Both the position numbers and the translations under genes were made by a program. Positions 10,225-20,821 of a stretch of 64,000 bases of DNA are shown here, one piece after another. Source of the DNA: Acidovorax sp. 69 (GTDB taxonomy: Bacteria > Pseudomonadota > Gammaproteobacteria > Burkholderiales > Burkholderiaceae_C); NCBI RefSeq assembly GCF_002797445.1, contig NZ_PGEP01000001.1, forward strand, positions 4,030,501 through 4,094,500, read 5' to 3'. Numbering within the stretch: the first letter of the stretch is position 1; each line of letters begins with the position of its first letter. The notes under the pieces were generated by a model. It did not search any database, had not been told where the DNA came from, and saw nothing but the letters and a program-made list of their open reading frames with translations.

Positions 10225-10280
10225 CTCAAATAAGCCTCTCGCGCTTGATTGATAAGCGCTAGCAGCTATAAAAATCATAG
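10225..10280. repeat. Dispersed AGCGCT/AGCAGCTAT intergenic repeat, copy 3
   Basis: A nearly complete copy: GCGCTTGATTGATAAGCGCT is an inverted repeat, followed by AGCAGCTATAAAAATCATAG. Its last base is the G of the prmC GTG start codon. Confidence 0.8.
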
Positions 10281-11143
10281 TGAACAGCACCACACCCACC
10301 CTCGCCCTGGCTTTGGCCCAGGCCCACACCCTGGGCTTGGCGCGCATCGACGCGCAACTGCTGCTGCTGCACGCCGTGGGCCGCCCCGATGCAGGCCGCG
10401 CCTGGCTGCTGGCACACGACACGGACGCGATGGCTGAGGCAGAGCACGCCCAGTTCATCGTCCTGTGCCAGCGCCGCGCGGCGGGCGAACCCGTGGCCTA
10501 CCTGACCGGGCGCAAGGAGTTCTACGGCCTGCCGCTGCACGTGGACGCCCGCGTGCTGGACCCGCGCCCGGATACCGAAACGCTGGTGGACTGGGCACTG
10601 GAAGCCATCGCCCCACAGACCGATTCGCTGCGGCCGCCCCGCATCCTGGACCTGGGCACCGGCAGCGGCGCCATTGCGCTGGCACTGCAAAGCCAGCGCC
10701 CCGATGCACAGGTATTGGCGGTGGACACCAGTGCCGATGCACTGGCCGTTGCGCAGGCCAACGCAGAGCGGCTGGGCCTGCCCGTGCGGTTTCAGCAGGG
10801 AAACTGGCTGCAAGGGGTTGAGGGGATGTTCGACGCCATCGTCTCCAATCCCCCCTATATCGCCAGTGCCGACCCGCACCTGGCCGCGTTGACCCATGAG
10901 CCCCTGCAGGCCCTGGCCAGCGGCACCGATGGGCTCGACGGCATCCGCACCATCGTGACCCAGGCCCCCGCACACCTCACGCCCGGCGGCTGGTTGCTGC
11001 TGGAGCACGGCCACGACCAGGCAGATGCTGTGCAGGCGTTGTTGCTGGCGCAGGGGTTTGTGCAGGTTCAAAGCCGTAATGACCTCGCAGGCATTGCGCG
11101 TTGTACGGGTGGTGTGTGGCAGACGGCGCAGACAGTGAAATAA
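10280..11143 (+). CDS. prmC: Release factor glutamine methyltransferase
   Basis: Transfers a methyl group from SAM to the GGQ glutamine of release factors RF1 and RF2. It has 287 residues. The N-terminal helical domain is followed by GRKEFYG (77-83), the SAM-binding loop LDLGTGSGAI (123-132) and the catalytic NPPY (190-193). The chosen start is GTG at 10280, which abuts the repeat element; no good ribosome-binding site is present. It follows prfA, its substrate gene, by 72 bases. Confidence 0.95.
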   Translation: MNSTTPTLALALAQAHTLGLARIDAQLLLLHAVGRPDAGRAWLLAHDTDAMAEAEHAQFIVLCQRRAAGEPVAYLTGRKEFYGLPLHVDARVLDPRPDTETLVDWALEAIAPQTDSLRPPRILDLGTGSGAIALALQSQRPDAQVLAVDTSADALAVAQANAERLGLPVRFQQGNWLQGVEGMFDAIVSNPPYIASADPHLAALTHEPLQALASGTDGLDGIRTIVTQAPAHLTPGGWLLLEHGHDQADAVQALLLAQGFVQVQSRNDLAGIARCTGGVWQTAQTVK

Positions 11144-11205
11144 TCCACCCAGTCCCAACACGGCGGCGACCTTGTCCGCCCAGACCCCTTTTCAGGAGCA
11201 TCCCC

Positions 11206-11529
11206 ATGAGCGATCCACAACAACGCATCGACGCCCTCGTCAAATCCAGCGACATCCTTCTGTTCATGAAGGGCAACGCCAGCTTCCCCATGTGCGGCTT
11301 TTCGGGCCGTGCCATCCAGATCCTGAAGGCCTGCGGCGTAGACCCCAAGAGCGTGGTCACCGTGAACGTGCTGGAAGACGAAGAAATCCGCCAGGGCATC
11401 AAGGAATACAGCAACTGGCCCACGATTCCGCAGCTGTACGTGAAGGGCGAGTTCATCGGCGGCTCGGACATCATGATGGAGATGTATGAGTCGGGCGAAC
11501 TCAAGCAGGTGCTGGGCACAGAAGCCTGA
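11206..11529 (+). CDS. grxD: Monothiol glutaredoxin, Grx4 type
   Basis: CGFS-type glutaredoxin that carries or transfers [2Fe-2S] clusters, usually together with BolA/IbaG proteins (an ibaG-like gene is at 57820-58062). It has 107 residues. The active-site CGFS is at 30-33, followed by the usual WPTIPQLYVKGEFIGG region. ATG 11206 follows CAGGAG at a good distance, so the upstream open frame is ignored. An intrinsic terminator follows. Confidence 0.96.
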   Translation: MSDPQQRIDALVKSSDILLFMKGNASFPMCGFSGRAIQILKACGVDPKSVVTVNVLEDEEIRQGIKEYSNWPTIPQLYVKGEFIGGSDIMMEMYESGELKQVLGTEA

Positions 11530-11558
11530 GAACGCCCTCCAGGGCATCACCCCAGACA

Positions 11559-11586
11559 GGCCGCCCTTGGGCGGCCTTTGGCTTTT
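11559..11586 (+). terminator. Intrinsic terminator after grxD
   Basis: Perfect stem GGCCGCCC/GGGCGGCC with a two-base loop (11559-11576), followed by TTTGGCTTTT. Confidence 0.75.
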
Positions 11587-11693
11587 ATGGGGCTTGGCGG
11601 CAACAGAAGCACCATTCGGGGGCTTTTCCGATATTGGTGCAGGCATGTTGTGTGCTTGAATGATTGTGTGACCCACATCACAAGGAGCATGCA

Positions 11694-12701
11694 ATGACCA
11701 GCCATAGCCTTGTTCCCCAGCCACCGGCCCTGCGCCTGCCCGTGGCCCAGATGCGCAACGTGTTCCACCCGGGCGATGTCGAGCGCAAGCTCGCACGGCT
11801 GCAGGAGTCGGGCAACCAGCGCGAGTACGAAACCCTGCGCACCGTGTATGAACGCATGCTGGAGCGCGGCCCGGAGCGTTTTCAGGTCAAGCCCTCGGGC
11901 ATCCCCGACATGGCCAGCCTGTACGAGCTGTTGCCCAACTTCACCGAGGTGCTGGACGACGTGAAACGCCACGTGGCCCTGGCCCAGGACAGCAGCGATG
12001 GCCTGGAGGTCACGCCCATGCTGCTGCTGGGCCCGCCCGGCATTGGCAAAACCCACTTTGCACGCCACCTGGCCGAGCTGCTGGGAACGGGTATGAACCT
12101 TTTGCCCATGAGTTCCATGACAGCGGGCTGGCTGCTGTCGGGTTCGTCCTCCCAATGGAAAGGCGCCCGGCCCGGCAAGGTGTTCGAAGCACTGGTAGAG
12201 GGCGAATACGCCAATCCTGTCATCGTGGTGGACGAAATTGACAAGGCCAGCACCGATGCCCAGTACGACCCGCTGGGCGCTCTGTACAGCCTGCTGGAGC
12301 ATGACACCGCACAGAGCTTTACTGACGAGTTTGCCGAAATCGCCATCGACGCCAGCCAGGTGATCTGGATCACCACGGCCAACGACACCCGAGGCATCCC
12401 GGACCCCATCCTGAACCGCATGAACGTGTTCGAAGTGATCGCCCCCACGCAGGAGCAGGCGCGTGCCATCGCCCGCAATCTGTACACCGGCATCCGGGCG
12501 GGCCACGACTGGGGTCGCCTGCTGGACCCCGAGCCTCTGGACGACGTGCTCGACCACCTGGCCCAGATGCCACCGCGCGAGATGCGGCGCGCACTGATGA
12601 CCGGCTTTGGCAATGCCCGGCTGGACCACCGCTGCACTGTAGAAATCGCCGATTTGCCCAAGGCCGCCTCGGGGCGCAGTCGCATCGGCTTCGTGCAGTA
12701 G
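11694..12701 (+). CDS. Lon-like AAA ATPase without a protease domain
   Basis: A 335-residue AAA+ protein. Walker A GPPGIGKT is at 113-120, Walker B VIVVDEIDK at 176-184, a sensor-1 Asn at 230 and a candidate arginine finger at R242. The module resembles the ATPase of Lon proteases, but there is no Ser-Lys peptidase domain and the N-terminal Lon domain is replaced by about 100 residues of unknown type. It is likely a remodelling factor; its substrate is unknown. The start has AAGGAG seven bases upstream. No clear operon partner is present. Confidence 0.85.
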   Translation: MTSHSLVPQPPALRLPVAQMRNVFHPGDVERKLARLQESGNQREYETLRTVYERMLERGPERFQVKPSGIPDMASLYELLPNFTEVLDDVKRHVALAQDSSDGLEVTPMLLLGPPGIGKTHFARHLAELLGTGMNLLPMSSMTAGWLLSGSSSQWKGARPGKVFEALVEGEYANPVIVVDEIDKASTDAQYDPLGALYSLLEHDTAQSFTDEFAEIAIDASQVIWITTANDTRGIPDPILNRMNVFEVIAPTQEQARAIARNLYTGIRAGHDWGRLLDPEPLDDVLDHLAQMPPREMRRALMTGFGNARLDHRCTVEIADLPKAASGRSRIGFVQ

Positions 12702-12819
12702 CACTATCGATAGACACCGGCGCCGCACAGGGGTGCCGCCGGTATCGGTCTCCGCCCACAAGGCACGCAGATACACTCGGAGCGCTGGTGTGCCCAGGCC
12801 TGTGCCGCCCTCTCTCTCC

Positions 12820-14181
12820 ATGACCCTGTCCCAAAGCCTCTTCGTCATCGTGCTGCTGATCGCAGCCAGCGCCTTCTTTTCCATGGCCGAGATCTCGCTC
12901 GCGGCGGCACGCCGGCTGCGGCTGCGGCAGATGGCCGACGAGGGCGATGCGCGCGCGGACCGGGTGTTGCGCATGCAAGAGCAGCCGGGTGACTACTTCA
13001 CCGTGGTGCAGGTGGGCCAAAACGCCGTGGCCATCCTGGGCGGTATCGTGGGCGAAGGCGCATTGAGCCCCCACTTCAGCGCGCTGTTTGCGCTGTGGCT
13101 GTCCGAATCGACGGCAGAAAAAGCAGGCTTTCTGGCGTCCTTTCTTGTCATTACCTCGTTGTTCATCCTTTTTGCCGACCTGTTCCCCAAGCGCCTGGGC
13201 ATGGCAGAGCCCGAGCGGCTGGTGGTGCGCCTGGCCCAACCCATGGCCTGGTGCACGGCGCTGCTGCGCCCGCTGGTGTGGTTCTACAGCCGGGGCGCCG
13301 ATGCGCTGTTCCGCCTGCTGGGGCTGTCGTCGCTGCGCGACGACCGCATCACATCCGATGACATTCTGGCGATGATGGAAGCAGGCGCCCGGGCCGGTGT
13401 GCTGGCGGCGCGCGAACAGCAGGTCATCACCAATGTGTTTGAACTCGACACACGCACCGTCTCCAGCGCCATGTCACCCCGCGACCGGATTGCGTTTTTT
13501 CTGCGCGACGAGCCAGACTCCGTCATTCGCCTGCGCATTGCCGCAGAGCCGTTTTCGACCTACCCCGTGTGTGAGGGCGACATCGACCATGTGGTCGGCT
13601 ACGTGGACGCGAAAGACCTGTTCCAGCGCGTGCTGAACAACCAGCCCATTTCGCTGGCAGATGACAGCCTGGTGCGCAAGGTGCTCATCGTGCCGGACCG
13701 GCTCACCCTGTCCGAAGTGCTGGAGCAATTCCGCCAAGTGCATGAAGACTTTGCGGTCATCGTGAACGAATACAGCCTGGTGGTGGGTGTGGTGACGCTG
13801 AACGACGTGATGAGCACCGTGATGGGCGACCTGGTGGGCCCGGCGGATGAAGAGCAGATCGTGCGGCGCGATGAAGATTCATGGCTCATCGACGGCGTCA
13901 CACCGGTCGAAGACGTGCTGCACGCCCTCTCGCTCGACGAGCTTCCCCATACCGGTGAATATGAAACGCTGGCAGGATTTTTAATGGTGATGTTGCGGCG
14001 TGTACCCCGTCGCACCGACAGCGTGAGCTGGGGGGGCTACAAGTTCGAGGTGCTGGATGTGGACAGTTACCGCATCGATCAGGTCATGGTCTCGCGCCTG
14101 AGTGCATCCCACAGCGGAAGCCATCCACCCCCGCCACCGGTCCTCCAGGATGCGACTGCTGCCACGCAGCAGGGCAAGTAG
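12820..14181 (+). CDS. CNNM/CBS-domain membrane protein (HlyC/CorC family)
   Basis: A 453-residue inner-membrane protein with an N-terminal CNNM (DUF21) domain of about four membrane segments (1-190), a CBS pair in the middle (about 210-345) and a C-terminal CorC_HlyC domain ending in the VLDVDSYRIDQV strand. Relatives are linked to Mg or Co ion homeostasis; the older name hemolysin is misleading. ATG 12820 begins directly with the first membrane helix (MTLSQSLFVIVLL); the upstream open frame lacks features. A Pro-rich tail follows the last domain. Confidence 0.9.
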   Translation: MTLSQSLFVIVLLIAASAFFSMAEISLAAARRLRLRQMADEGDARADRVLRMQEQPGDYFTVVQVGQNAVAILGGIVGEGALSPHFSALFALWLSESTAEKAGFLASFLVITSLFILFADLFPKRLGMAEPERLVVRLAQPMAWCTALLRPLVWFYSRGADALFRLLGLSSLRDDRITSDDILAMMEAGARAGVLAAREQQVITNVFELDTRTVSSAMSPRDRIAFFLRDEPDSVIRLRIAAEPFSTYPVCEGDIDHVVGYVDAKDLFQRVLNNQPISLADDSLVRKVLIVPDRLTLSEVLEQFRQVHEDFAVIVNEYSLVVGVVTLNDVMSTVMGDLVGPADEEQIVRRDEDSWLIDGVTPVEDVLHALSLDELPHTGEYETLAGFLMVMLRRVPRRTDSVSWGGYKFEVLDVDSYRIDQVMVSRLSASHSGSHPPPPPVLQDATAATQQGK

Positions 14182-14246
14182 GTCAGCCCCGCTCCGCCTG
14201 AATACACCACACGCAACCCAGGCCACACGCGTGCGGCCTGCGCCCG

Positions 14247-14945
14247 TCAGACAGCGGGCGCGTGGGGCCGATCAACAAACGCCCAGCCACGCTGCGCGCC
14301 AAACACCGCATCGGGATACGGAGAGCGGCCCCGGCTGCCGTTGTAGCGCCCCAAAGCCAGAAAGAGATCGCCCTGCTCCCGGTCAATGTAATGGCGCAGG
14401 ATGACGCAGCCAAAGCGCAAATTGGTCTGCATGTGAAACAACTTGCCAGCATCTCCATCACCGATCACCCGCGTCCAAAACGGCATGACCTGCATGTAGC
14501 CTCTGGCCCCTACACTGGAAACTGCAAACTTGCGAAAGCCACTTTCCACCTGAATAAGCCCGAGGACCAGTGACACATCCAGCCCCGCTCTTTTGGACTC
14601 GTACCAGACGGTCTGCAGAAAATCGCGGCGAACTTCCCATTCCGGCTTGCGGCGGCGCAGACGGTCGCTCTGTGTGCCCAGCCAGCGCAGGTAGTGCAGG
14701 CGGGACTCGGTGGTGACAAACTCTGGCTCTGGCGGCGCCTGGTTGACAACGGCCGAACTCAATGCCGTGCGTACGGAGTCCATCAACGGCTCTTCCAGCT
14801 GACCTCCGGCATACGCAGCCTGTGGCGCGGCAAGCCATGCGGCCGGCGCAGACAGCGAGGCCACAGAGACCAGGCAGGCACGCCGAGACAGCCCCCCTGC
14901 AGCGGCGGCAAGTCGGCCAGAAGAAGATGCTTCCAGATGACTCAT
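14247..14945 (-). CDS. Lytic transglycosylase, SLT domain
   Basis: Cleaves the MurNAc-GlcNAc bond of peptidoglycan in the periplasm. It has 232 residues. The N-terminus (1-46) is a signal sequence with SRRACLV, which resembles a twin-arginine motif, and ends near AAYA. The Slt domain has the catalytic Glu134 in QVESGF and [10 protein letters not shown] at 146-155. The start overlaps the proS stop (ATGA at 14942-14945), so the two are translationally coupled although unrelated in function. Confidence 0.92.
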   Translation of the reverse strand: MSHLEASSSGRLAAAAGGLSRRACLVSVASLSAPAAWLAAPQAAYAGGQLEEPLMDSVRTALSSAVVNQAPPEPEFVTTESRLHYLRWLGTQSDRLRRRKPEWEVRRDFLQTVWYESKRAGLDVSLVLGLIQVESGFRKFAVSSVGARGYMQVMPFWTRVIGDGDAGKLFHMQTNLRFGCVILRHYIDREQGDLFLALGRYNGSRGRSPYPDAVFGAQRGWAFVDRPHAPAV

Positions 14946-16684
14946 ACGACCATGCGGCCCTTCACATGGGAGAAAATGTCCGCAACTGCCACCTTGGCGG
15001 GTGCAGCGTCACGGCGGTGCTGGTACTCGACCACACCTTCCTTGAGACTCTTGTCACCAACGGTCACGCGATGGGGCACGCCAATCAACTCCCAGTCAGC
15101 AAACATGGCGCCAGGGCGCTCCCCCCGGTCATCCAGGATCACGTCCACACCAGCGGCCAGCAGGTCGGCGTAAAGCTGCTCGGCCGTGGCTTTCACGGCT
15201 TCGCTACGATCCATGCCGACCGGACAAATCACCACGGTGAACGGAGCAATCGCGTCTGGCCAAATGATGCCGCGTTCATCATGGTTCTGCTCGATAGCGG
15301 CCGCAGGAAGACGGGTCACGCCAATGCCGTAGCAGCCCATCTCCAATGGCTGGGGTTTGCCGTTCTCGTCGAGGAAGGTCGCATTCATGGCGCGGCTGTA
15401 CTTGGTACCCAGGTAGAACACATGGCCTACTTCGATGCCGCGCTCGATGGCAAGTTCACCTTTGCCATCTGGTGAAAGGTCGCCCGCCACCACATTGCGA
15501 AGGTCGGCCACAACGTCCGGCTCGGGGAGGTCACGTGCCCAATTGACGCCAGTGATGTGGAAATCCGCTTCGTTGGCGCCGCAGATCCAATCGGCCATCC
15601 GTGCAACGTCGCGGTCCACTACCATCTTCAGAGGCTTTTGAAGACCGATGGGACCGAGATAGCCGGGCTTGCAGCCAAAGTGCTCTTCGATTTCGCCCAA
15701 TGTGGCAAAACGGAAACCCGCCAGGCCGGGCACCTTGCCCACCTTGATCTCGTTCATGTCATGGTCACCGCGCAGCAGCAGCAACCACACCTGGCTCTTG
15801 ACGATCTCGCCCGCTTCGTTGGTTTCATCGGTGGCCAGCACCAGCGACTTCACCGTGGTCTTGAGCGGTACACCCAGCAACTCGGCCACATCAGCGCAGG
15901 TGCTCTTGCCAGGGGTGGCGGTCTTGGTCAAAGCCTGGGCAGCCGTGGCGCGCGGCCCCACAGGCGCCAGGGCTTCGGCCTTTTCCATATTGGCGGCGTA
16001 GTCGCTTTGTGGGCAGTAGACGATGGCGTCTTCGCCGGTAGCTGCGATCACCTGGAACTCTTCGCTCAGATCGCCACCAATGGCGCCGCTGTCAGCGGCC
16101 ACAGCGCGGTAGGTCAGGCCAAAGCGGTCGAAGATGCGCCGGTAGGCCTGTGCCATGACCTGGTAGCTGGCTTTGGCCGCCACCTGATCGCGGTCAAAAC
16201 TGTAGGCGTCCTTCATGATGAATTCACGCCCCCGCATCAGGCCAAAGCGTGGGCGTCGCTCGTCGCGGAACTTGGTCTGGATTTGATAGAAGTTCTTGGG
16301 CAGTTGCTTGTAACTTTTGAGTTCCTGGCGAGCGATGTCAGTCACCACTTCTTCGCTGGTAGGCTGCACGATGAAGTCGCGGCCATGGCGGTCTTGGATA
16401 CGCAGCAGCTCAGGGCCCATCTTGTCAAACCGCCCCGTCTCCTGCCAAAGCTCCGCAGGTTGCACCACGGGCATGGTCAGCTCCACGGCGCCTGCGCGGT
16501 TCATTTCCTCCCGCACGATGGCTTCCACCTTGCGGATCACCCTGAGGCCCATAGGCATGTAGTTGTAAATGCCAGCACCCAGCTTCTTGATCAGCCCCGC
16601 CCGCATCATGAGTTTGTGGCTGACCACTTCGGCGTCAGCCGGGGCTTCCTTGAGGGTGGAAATAAAGAATTGGGAGGCTTTCAT
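14942..16684 (-). CDS. proS: Prolyl-tRNA synthetase, bacterial type
   Basis: Charges tRNA-Pro with proline. It has 580 residues, the length of the long bacterial ProS that carries an editing domain inserted in the middle (about 225-385, containing the YbaK-like [14 protein letters not shown] region). Class II motifs are visible: [21 protein letters not shown] (motif 1), the [17 protein letters not shown] region (motif 2) and [14 protein letters not shown] (motif 3). It is divergent from rppH with 92 bases between the starts. The transglycosylase gene follows by overlap. Confidence 0.97.
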   Translation of the reverse strand: MKASQFFISTLKEAPADAEVVSHKLMMRAGLIKKLGAGIYNYMPMGLRVIRKVEAIVREEMNRAGAVELTMPVVQPAELWQETGRFDKMGPELLRIQDRHGRDFIVQPTSEEVVTDIARQELKSYKQLPKNFYQIQTKFRDERRPRFGLMRGREFIMKDAYSFDRDQVAAKASYQVMAQAYRRIFDRFGLTYRAVAADSGAIGGDLSEEFQVIAATGEDAIVYCPQSDYAANMEKAEALAPVGPRATAAQALTKTATPGKSTCADVAELLGVPLKTTVKSLVLATDETNEAGEIVKSQVWLLLLRGDHDMNEIKVGKVPGLAGFRFATLGEIEEHFGCKPGYLGPIGLQKPLKMVVDRDVARMADWICGANEADFHITGVNWARDLPEPDVVADLRNVVAGDLSPDGKGELAIERGIEVGHVFYLGTKYSRAMNATFLDENGKPQPLEMGCYGIGVTRLPAAAIEQNHDERGIIWPDAIAPFTVVICPVGMDRSEAVKATAEQLYADLLAAGVDVILDDRGERPGAMFADWELIGVPHRVTVGDKSLKEGVVEYQHRRDAAPAKVAVADIFSHVKGRMVV

Positions 16685-16718
16685 CGGAATCGATTTCAGG
16701 CAGAACAGAGCGGTCCAC

Positions 16719-16746
16719 TTGCTGCGCGCTAGGCGCCGTGCATAAT
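16719..16746 (+). promoter_or_regulatory. Putative sigma-70 promoter for rppH
   Basis: TTGCTG (16719-16724) and CATAAT (16741-16746) are 16 bases apart, which places transcription start near 16753 and the rppH ATG at 16777. Confidence 0.5.
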
Positions 16747-16776
16747 GGACACAGTTTAAAAATTTGGGGTTTGATT

Positions 16777-17457
16777 ATGCTTGACCGGGACGGCTTTCGG
16801 CCGAACGTCGGCATCATCCTGCTCAACCAGAAAAACCAGGTGTTCTGGGGCAAGCGCATACGCACCCACAGCTGGCAGTTTCCGCAAGGTGGCATTGACC
16901 GGGGCGAGACCCCCGAGCAGGCCATGTTTCGTGAGCTGCACGAAGAGGTGGGATTATTGCCTGACCACGTGCGCGTGGTGGCCCGCACCCGGGACTGGTT
17001 GCGCTATGAGGTGCCTGACCGGTACATCCGCCGCGATGCACGCGGACATTACAAGGGCCAGAAACAAATCTGGTATTTGCTGCAACTGGTGGGCCACGAC
17101 TGGGATTTGAACCTTCGTGCCACCAACCATCCGGAATTTGATGCATGGCGTTGGAATGACTACTGGGTTCCTCTGGACGTAGTGGTTGAATTCAAAAGAG
17201 GCGTCTATGAAATGGCGCTCACCGAACTATCACGGTATCTGCCGCGGTATGAGCAGCGCAATCGCTACCTGCGCAGCGGCATGCGTACGCGTGAAGGCGA
17301 CCACGCGGGAGCAAGCATGTACCGCACTGGCTCCATGCTCATCAATCCAGGAATGGAACTACCGCCAGGCGCCAGTTTTGACCCAGACCCACAAAACAGC
17401 ATGCCGGGCGAGCTCGATGGGATACCGCCGTCCATGACGACAACCACTCCGCGGTGA
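16777..17457 (+). CDS. rppH: RNA pyrophosphohydrolase
   Basis: Nudix enzyme that removes pyrophosphate from the 5' end of mRNA and so starts decay. It has 226 residues, about 50 more than E. coli RppH (176); the extra part is a C-terminal tail rich in Pro, Ser and Gly, typical of low-complexity extensions. The Nudix box spans 38-60 with REL-EE at 52-57, and the N-terminus [13 protein letters not shown] is that of RppH. ATG 16777 was chosen over upstream starts for this reason. Confidence 0.95.
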   Translation: MLDRDGFRPNVGIILLNQKNQVFWGKRIRTHSWQFPQGGIDRGETPEQAMFRELHEEVGLLPDHVRVVARTRDWLRYEVPDRYIRRDARGHYKGQKQIWYLLQLVGHDWDLNLRATNHPEFDAWRWNDYWVPLDVVVEFKRGVYEMALTELSRYLPRYEQRNRYLRSGMRTREGDHAGASMYRTGSMLINPGMELPPGASFDPDPQNSMPGELDGIPPSMTTTTPR

Positions 17458-17469
17458 GCACCGCACCCA

Positions 17470-17503
17470 CAAAAAAATGCCTGCAACTGCAGGCATTTTT
17501 TTG
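17470..17503. terminator. Bidirectional intrinsic terminator between rppH and proB
   Basis: Nine-base perfect arms ATGCCTGCA/TGCAGGCAT with a two-base loop (17477-17496), with an A-run before and a T-run after, so it works on both strands for the convergent rppH and proB genes. Confidence 0.9.
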
Positions 17504-17523
17504 TGCTGGTGCGCAGCAGTCGA

Positions 17524-18666
17524 TCAGGAACCGGCCGCCAGCACCAGATTGTCCCGGTGCACCATCTCGGGCTCGGCCATGTAGCCCAGCAGTTTTTCAA
17601 ATTCAGCCGATGGCTTGCGGCACAGCAGGCGCGCTTCGGCGGCGGCATAGTTCGCCAAGCCACGCGCAATCTCAGCGCCCGAAACATCTCTCACAGCAAT
17701 CACATCGCCGCGTGAAAAATCGCCTTCAACGGCCGTCATACCAATGGGCAACAGGCTCTTGCCTTCATCACGCACCTTGGCTGCGGCCCCAGCATCCACG
17801 ACCACGGAACCCCGCAGTTGCAAATGGTCCGCCATCCACTGTTTGCGGGCCTGCTTTTTCTGGGTTTGTGCCACCAGCAAGGTACCCAGCGCCTCCCCCT
17901 CCACCAGACGAACCAGCACATCGGACTCGCGCCCCCAGGCAATGACGGTAGATGCGCCCGAGCCCGCTGCACGTTTGGCGGCCAGTATTTTGGTAATCAT
18001 GCCGCCCTTGCCAATGCTGGAGCCCGCACCACCCGCCATCGCTTCCAGCGCCAGATCTCCGGCCTTGGCCTCATGCACAAACTGAGCCGATGGATCACGG
18101 CGCGGATCGGCGGTGTACAGCCCCTTTTGATCGGTGAGGATGATCAGCGCGTCAGCCTCCACCAGATTGGCCACCAGGGCGCCCAATGTGTCGTTGTCGC
18201 CAAACTTGATTTCGTCATTGACAACCGTATCGTTCTCATTGATCACTGGCACCACACCCAGTCGCAGCAGCGTGAGCAAGGTCGAACGCGCGTTCAAATA
18301 CCGCTCTCGGTCTGCCAGATCAGCGTGTGTCAGCAACACCTGGGCACTGCCCATGCCCTGTTCGCGCAGTTTGGTCTCATACATCTGCGCCAAGCCCATT
18401 TGTCCCACCGCTGCCGCGGCCTGCAACTCATGGATTTCCTGCGGTCGCGTGGTCCAACCCAGTCGCTTCATTCCCTCTGCGATAGCGCCGCTGGACACCA
18501 TCACGACCTCACGCGGGGCACCGCCGTCGCCACGCACCAGAGCCGCCAGCTGGCGGCTCCACTCACCGATGGCCGCTTCATCCAAACCACGACCTTCGTT
18601 GGTCACAAGGCTGGAGCCCACTTTGACCACGATCCTGCGGGCATCTCGCAATACGCTGGAAACCAT
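17524..18666 (-). CDS. proB: Glutamate 5-kinase
   Basis: Phosphorylates glutamate in the first step of proline synthesis. It has 380 residues: an amino-acid kinase domain ([12 protein letters not shown] at 12-23, then [22 protein letters not shown]) and a C-terminal PUA domain (about 285-370). It is the last gene of the rplU-rpmA-obgE-proB direction. A dispersed repeat lies between the obgE stop and the proB start. Confidence 0.96.
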   Translation of the reverse strand: MVSSVLRDARRIVVKVGSSLVTNEGRGLDEAAIGEWSRQLAALVRGDGGAPREVVMVSSGAIAEGMKRLGWTTRPQEIHELQAAAAVGQMGLAQMYETKLREQGMGSAQVLLTHADLADRERYLNARSTLLTLLRLGVVPVINENDTVVNDEIKFGDNDTLGALVANLVEADALIILTDQKGLYTADPRRDPSAQFVHEAKAGDLALEAMAGGAGSSIGKGGMITKILAAKRAAGSGASTVIAWGRESDVLVRLVEGEALGTLLVAQTQKKQARKQWMADHLQLRGSVVVDAGAAAKVRDEGKSLLPIGMTAVEGDFSRGDVIAVRDVSGAEIARGLANYAAAEARLLCRKPSAEFEKLLGYMAEPEMVHRDNLVLAAGS

Positions 18667-18673
18667 CTTTTAA

Positions 18674-18732
18674 GTCATTTGAGCCACCAGCGCTTATTCA
18701 TCAAGCGTCGGAAGCTATTAAAAATATAGCAG
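18674..18732. repeat. Dispersed AGCGCT/AGCAGCTAT intergenic repeat, copy 4
   Basis: Reads AGCGCTTATTCATCAAGCG, then GAAGCTATTAAAAATATAGC. It begins eight bases upstream of the proB start codon and points away from the gene. Confidence 0.75.
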
Positions 18733-18758
18733 TCCTTCAGAGCGACAACAAAGTGCCG

Positions 18759-19841
<1,083 letters not shown>

Positions 19842-19965
19842 TTACAAAGAGGCGCGAGCTCGACCGCAAGCAGGCTTGCTAATTTTGACGGCGGCAAGCG
19901 GAGCGCCTTTTTTCGGGCGCCACAGACAGACAACACGAACGCGTCATCGTACAGACCAAACAACA

Positions 19966-19987
19966 AAGCCCCGGCAAAGCGGGGCTT
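19966..19987 (-). terminator. Intrinsic terminator after rpmA
   Basis: AAGCCCCG/CGGGGCTT arms (19966-19973 and 19980-19987). On the minus strand it is followed by TTGTTGTTTGG. It lies 23 bases beyond the rpmA stop and may reduce readthrough into obgE. Confidence 0.6.
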
Positions 19988-20010
19988 CGAAGGTAGCCTA
20001 GGGGGAAACC

Positions 20011-20268
20011 TTAGGCGGGGATCACATTGACCGTGGACTTGGACAATGCACCCTTGGTACCGAACGACACATGGCCGTCCACCAGTGCGAACAAAGTGTG
20101 ATCCTTGCCCACGCCAACGTTGTTACCGGGGTGGAAACGTGTGCCACGTTGGCGCACGATGATCGAGCCAGCGCTGATCAGTTCACCACCGAACGCTTTG
20201 ACACCCAGCATCTTTGGCTTGGAGTCGCGCCCGTTTCGCGTAGAGCCGCCGCCTTTTTTCTGTGCCAT
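20011..20268 (-). CDS. rpmA: 50S ribosomal protein L27
   Basis: Large-subunit protein near the peptidyl transferase centre. It has 85 residues, normal length. The N-terminus [16 protein letters not shown] is the canonical basic tail and needs no leader processing. It lies 16 bases after rplU in the same transcript. Confidence 0.98.
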   Translation of the reverse strand: MAQKKGGGSTRNGRDSKPKMLGVKAFGGELISAGSIIVRQRGTRFHPGNNVGVGKDHTLFALVDGHVSFGTKGALSKSTVNVIPA

Positions 20269-20284
20269 GACTCAGCTCCCTCGA

Positions 20285-20596
20285 TTAAGCAGCAATCGCA
20301 CCGATTTGCAGTTCAGTGAACTGCTGGCGATGGCCTTGGCGTTTTTGATAGTGCTTGCGACGGCGCATCTTGAAGATGTGCACTTTGTCGTGCTTGCCGT
20401 GGGCCACAACAGTGGCTTTCACGGTTGCGCCGGACACCAGGGGCGTACCGATCTTGAGTTCAGCGCCGTTGCCGACTGCCAAAACCTGATCGATCACAAT
20501 TTCCTGGCCTACGTCCGCAGCAATCTGTTCTACTTTAATTTTTTCGCCGGAAGCAACGCGATACTGCTTGCCGCCGGTTTTTATGACCGCGTACAT
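20285..20596 (-). CDS. rplU: 50S ribosomal protein L21
   Basis: Large-subunit protein that binds 23S rRNA. It has 103 residues. ATG 20596 gives the conserved [14 protein letters not shown] start and has AAGAGG upstream; the frame is open to 20644 but without homology. The C-terminus keeps the basic [14 protein letters not shown] segment. It is first in the rplU-rpmA-obgE-proB transcript, with a strong promoter 50 bases upstream. Confidence 0.98.
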   Translation of the reverse strand: MYAVIKTGGKQYRVASGEKIKVEQIAADVGQEIVIDQVLAVGNGAELKIGTPLVSGATVKATVVAHGKHDKVHIFKMRRRKHYQKRQGHRQQFTELQIGAIAA

Positions 20597-20645
20597 GTTG
20601 ACCTCTTGATATGAGTTCTGCAGACGAATTTCTACAGAGCCCATG

Positions 20646-20674
20646 ACTATAGTGCATCATCTTTAAGCCGTCAA
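20646..20674 (-). promoter_or_regulatory. Strong sigma-70 promoter for rplU
   Basis: On the minus strand, TTGACG (20674-20669) and TATAGT (20651-20646) are exactly 17 bases apart. Transcription would start near 20639, leaving a leader of about 43 bases before rplU. Confidence 0.8.
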
Positions 20675-20821
20675 GACCCCCGTCGGGGATCTGCAAAGTG
20701 TGCGCGCCGCAGCACGATGCCTGCTCGCAGGTCTTCCTATAATCCGGGCACTTTCTGCGACCGCCATCTTGACTGACCATACCGCCCCCGCTGCATCCCC
20801 CTCACGCTCGTTGCAAACGAC

